From Candidatus Aerophobota bacterium (lineage in GTDB: Bacteria; Aerophobota; Aerophobia; Aerophobales; B3-G15), in assembly GCA_014859225.1 (NCBI GenBank), contig JACUUP010000077.1, forward strand, positions 1 through 7,085: a DNA stretch of 7,085 nucleotides, given 5' to 3'. The notes beneath the pieces were generated by a model that saw only the letters and a list, made by a program, of their open reading frames with translations, had not been told where the DNA came from and searched no databases. Positions 6,058 through 7,085 of this stretch are shown in pieces; position 1 is the first letter of the stretch, and each line of letters begins with the position of its first letter. The position numbers and the translations under genes are program-made.

Positions 6058-6080
6058 GTTTCTATAACAGGATTTGAAAC
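6058..6080. repeat. Loose dyad, possible second activator site
   Basis: GTTTC and GAAAC form a 5-base inverted repeat separated by 13 bases, centred about 106 bases upstream of the predicted sigma-54 start. So short a repeat could easily be chance; it is recorded because of its position. Confidence 0.25.
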
Positions 6081-6096
6081 ATACGCTTGAATAATT

Positions 6097-6113
6097 TATG
6101 CATGCACTGCATA
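6097..6113. repeat. Palindromic dyad, candidate enhancer site for the sigma-54 activator
   Basis: TATGCA and TGCATA flank a 5-base centre in perfect dyad symmetry. The centre is about 142 bases upstream of the predicted start at 5963, a usual distance for enhancers bound by NtrC-type proteins, and five bases past the activator stop codon. It is too A/T-rich and too small to be a good terminator. Confidence 0.4.
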
Positions 6114-6118
6114 TATTT

Positions 6119-7085
6119 TCACTGGTCTTGGGTGGGGAGGGATATATTATATTTTCGCATCAAAGCCTGGAAATTTTGCCTTTGCATTCCTACATCTTTT
6201 GCTGATTTTGTAACATTAAACTGGTTTCGTTTTAGTGTTTCAAGAATAAATTTTTTCTCTACTCTAACAAGTATTTTTCTTTTCAACTCTTTTTTTATTT
6301 TTTTTATTTCTTCCCAATTCCTGGGAATCTGCACATCTAAAATCTGCTCCTCTCCTCTGATGCTTAAAGGTAGATGTTCAGATTTTATGGTATCTTCTTC
6401 GCTCATCACAACTAACCTCTCAATTAAATTCTCCAGCTCACGCACATTACCTGGCCAGGAATAATTGATGAGAAGTTGCATTGCGGAAGAAGAGATACCT
6501 TTTATGCTTCGGTTACGCTCCTTATTGTGCTTCTCAAGAAAATGAGAGGCAAGAAAAGGAATATCCTCTCTTCGTTCGCTCAAAGGGGGAAGATATATGG
6601 GAACGATATTTAATCGGTAAAAAAGGTCATCGCGAAATTTACCTTCTTTTATTAGTTTTTTAAGGTCTTTGTTGGTGGCAGCTACTATTCTAATGTCCAC
6701 TTTTTCCCACTTGGTTCCTCCTACCGGTTTAAACTCTCGCTCCTGCAAAACTCTCAAAAGTTTTGCCTGAGTGGATAAAGTTATGTTGCTTACCTCATCC
6801 AGGAAAAATGTTCCTCCATTAGCTATCTCAAAAAGTCCAGGTTTTGTAACTATGGCATCGGTGAAAGAGCCCTTGATGTGACCAAAAAGCTCACTCTCCA
6901 GCAAAGTCTCCGAGAGTGCTCCGCAATCAAGGGACATAAATGGTTTATCCTTTCGAGGTGAGCTATAGTGGATTGCCCTGGCTACCAGCTCTTTCCCTGT
7001 TCCACTTTCACCCTGAATAAGCACGGTAGAGTCGGTAGGAGCCACCTTTTCCATAACCTGATAAATCTCCTGCATCTTTTTGCTC
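6119..7085 (-). CDS. Sigma-54-dependent transcriptional activator (NtrC family), 5' end cut by window edge
   Basis: Only the C-terminal part is visible (about 321 codons, entering from the right edge as SKKMQEIY). Positions below count from that Met, which is internal and not a start. The AAA+ domain carries Walker A GESGTGKE (22-29), the sigma-54-contacting loop GSFTDA (69-74; canonical GAFTGA), Walker B TFFLDE (89-94), FRDDLFYRLN with the arginine finger region (147-156) and the sensor II stretch WPGNVRELENLI (207-218). A charged helical linker (about 254-275) leads to a Fis-type helix-turn-helix (about 276-311). Hexamers of such proteins use ATP to open promoters held by sigma-54 polymerase. 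The missing N-terminus probably holds a receiver or other sensory domain that would name the signal. The sigma-54 promoter 130 bases downstream is the likely target. Confidence 0.96.
   Translation of the reverse strand, partial: SKKMQEIYQVMEKVAPTDSTVLIQGESGTGKELVARAIHYSSPRKDKPFMSLDCGALSETLLESELFGHIKGSFTDAIVTKPGLFEIANGGTFFLDEVSNITLSTQAKLLRVLQEREFKPVGGTKWEKVDIRIVAATNKDLKKLIKEGKFRDDLFYRLNIVPIYLPPLSERREDIPFLASHFLEKHNKERNRSIKGISSSAMQLLINYSWPGNVRELENLIERLVVMSEEDTIKSEHLPLSIRGEEQILDVQIPRNWEEIKKIKKELKRKILVRVEKKFILETLKRNQFNVTKSAKDVGMQRQNFQALMRKYNISLPTQDQ

Larger units (their letters stand above)
5944..6118 (-). other. Regulatory intergenic region between sigma-54 activator and receiver operon
   Basis: This 175-base gap has no gene I can support. 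From right to left it holds a dyad next to the activator stop (6097-6113), a second looser dyad (6058-6080), an A/T palindromic tract (about 5996-6006), the sigma-54 promoter (5974-5989) and a leader of about 20 bases. There is no clear intrinsic terminator after the activator gene. Confidence 0.7.

Noticed and set aside
6051-6077. Plus-strand micro-ORF of eight residues with AGGA upstream in the regulatory gap
   Set aside because: Too short, no plus-strand promoter of quality, and it lies within the sigma-54 control region where the sequence is otherwise explained.
6061-6103. Possible plus-strand sigma-70 promoter (TTGAAA, 17 bases, TATGCA)
   Set aside because: The -10 matches only three of six positions and would drive antisense RNA into the activator gene; not above chance in A/T-rich sequence.

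Overview
Seven complete genes and two genes cut by the window edges are visible, all read from the minus strand. The window is about 40% G+C and densely packed: three gene pairs lie within about 35 bases of each other and one pair overlaps. There is no rRNA, tRNA, CRISPR array, insertion sequence or phage gene. The host is a bacterium that uses sigma-54. No gene fixes its phylum. The orphan complex-I-like antiporter subunit and the csp-hpf-EIIA-metK order would suit an uncultivated anaerobic lineage (for example PVC/Omnitrophota-like), but that is a weak guess.

Layout in the direction of transcription (right to left). (1) 7085-6119: the C-terminal part of a sigma-54-dependent activator (AAA+ domain plus Fis-type helix-turn-helix). 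(2) 6118-5944: a 175-base regulatory gap with two short dyads and a near-consensus sigma-54 promoter (5974-5989). (3) 5943-3333: an apparent three-gene operon under that promoter. It encodes a single-domain receiver protein, a 659-residue NuoL/MrpA-type proton-conducting subunit whose start overlaps the receiver stop (ATGA), and a 76-residue two-helix membrane protein that starts 5 bases after the antiporter stop. (4) 3332-3223: a 110-base gap with a candidate sigma-70 promoter for comF. (5) 3222-2476: comF. (6) 2467-2440: an exact-consensus sigma-70 promoter starting 8 bases after the comF stop. (7) 2398-1: a stress and housekeeping group in the order cold-shock protein, long-form ribosome hibernation factor, PTS EIIA (ptsN-like) and metK, which runs off the left edge.

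How they may work together: the sigma-54 activator lies directly upstream of a sigma-54 promoter driving the receiver, antiporter and small protein. The simplest reading is a signal-controlled membrane ion-translocation module with its own regulator next door. The antiporter has no complex I, hydrogenase or Mrp partner genes in view. It also lacks the usual TM5 glutamate (Gly137 follows Trp136), so its activity should not be assumed to match NuoL. The second group joins RNA chaperoning, ribosome hibernation, PTS-type signalling and S-adenosylmethionine synthesis behind one strong promoter. An unusual hairpin and an unused Shine-Dalgarno sequence lie between the first two genes.
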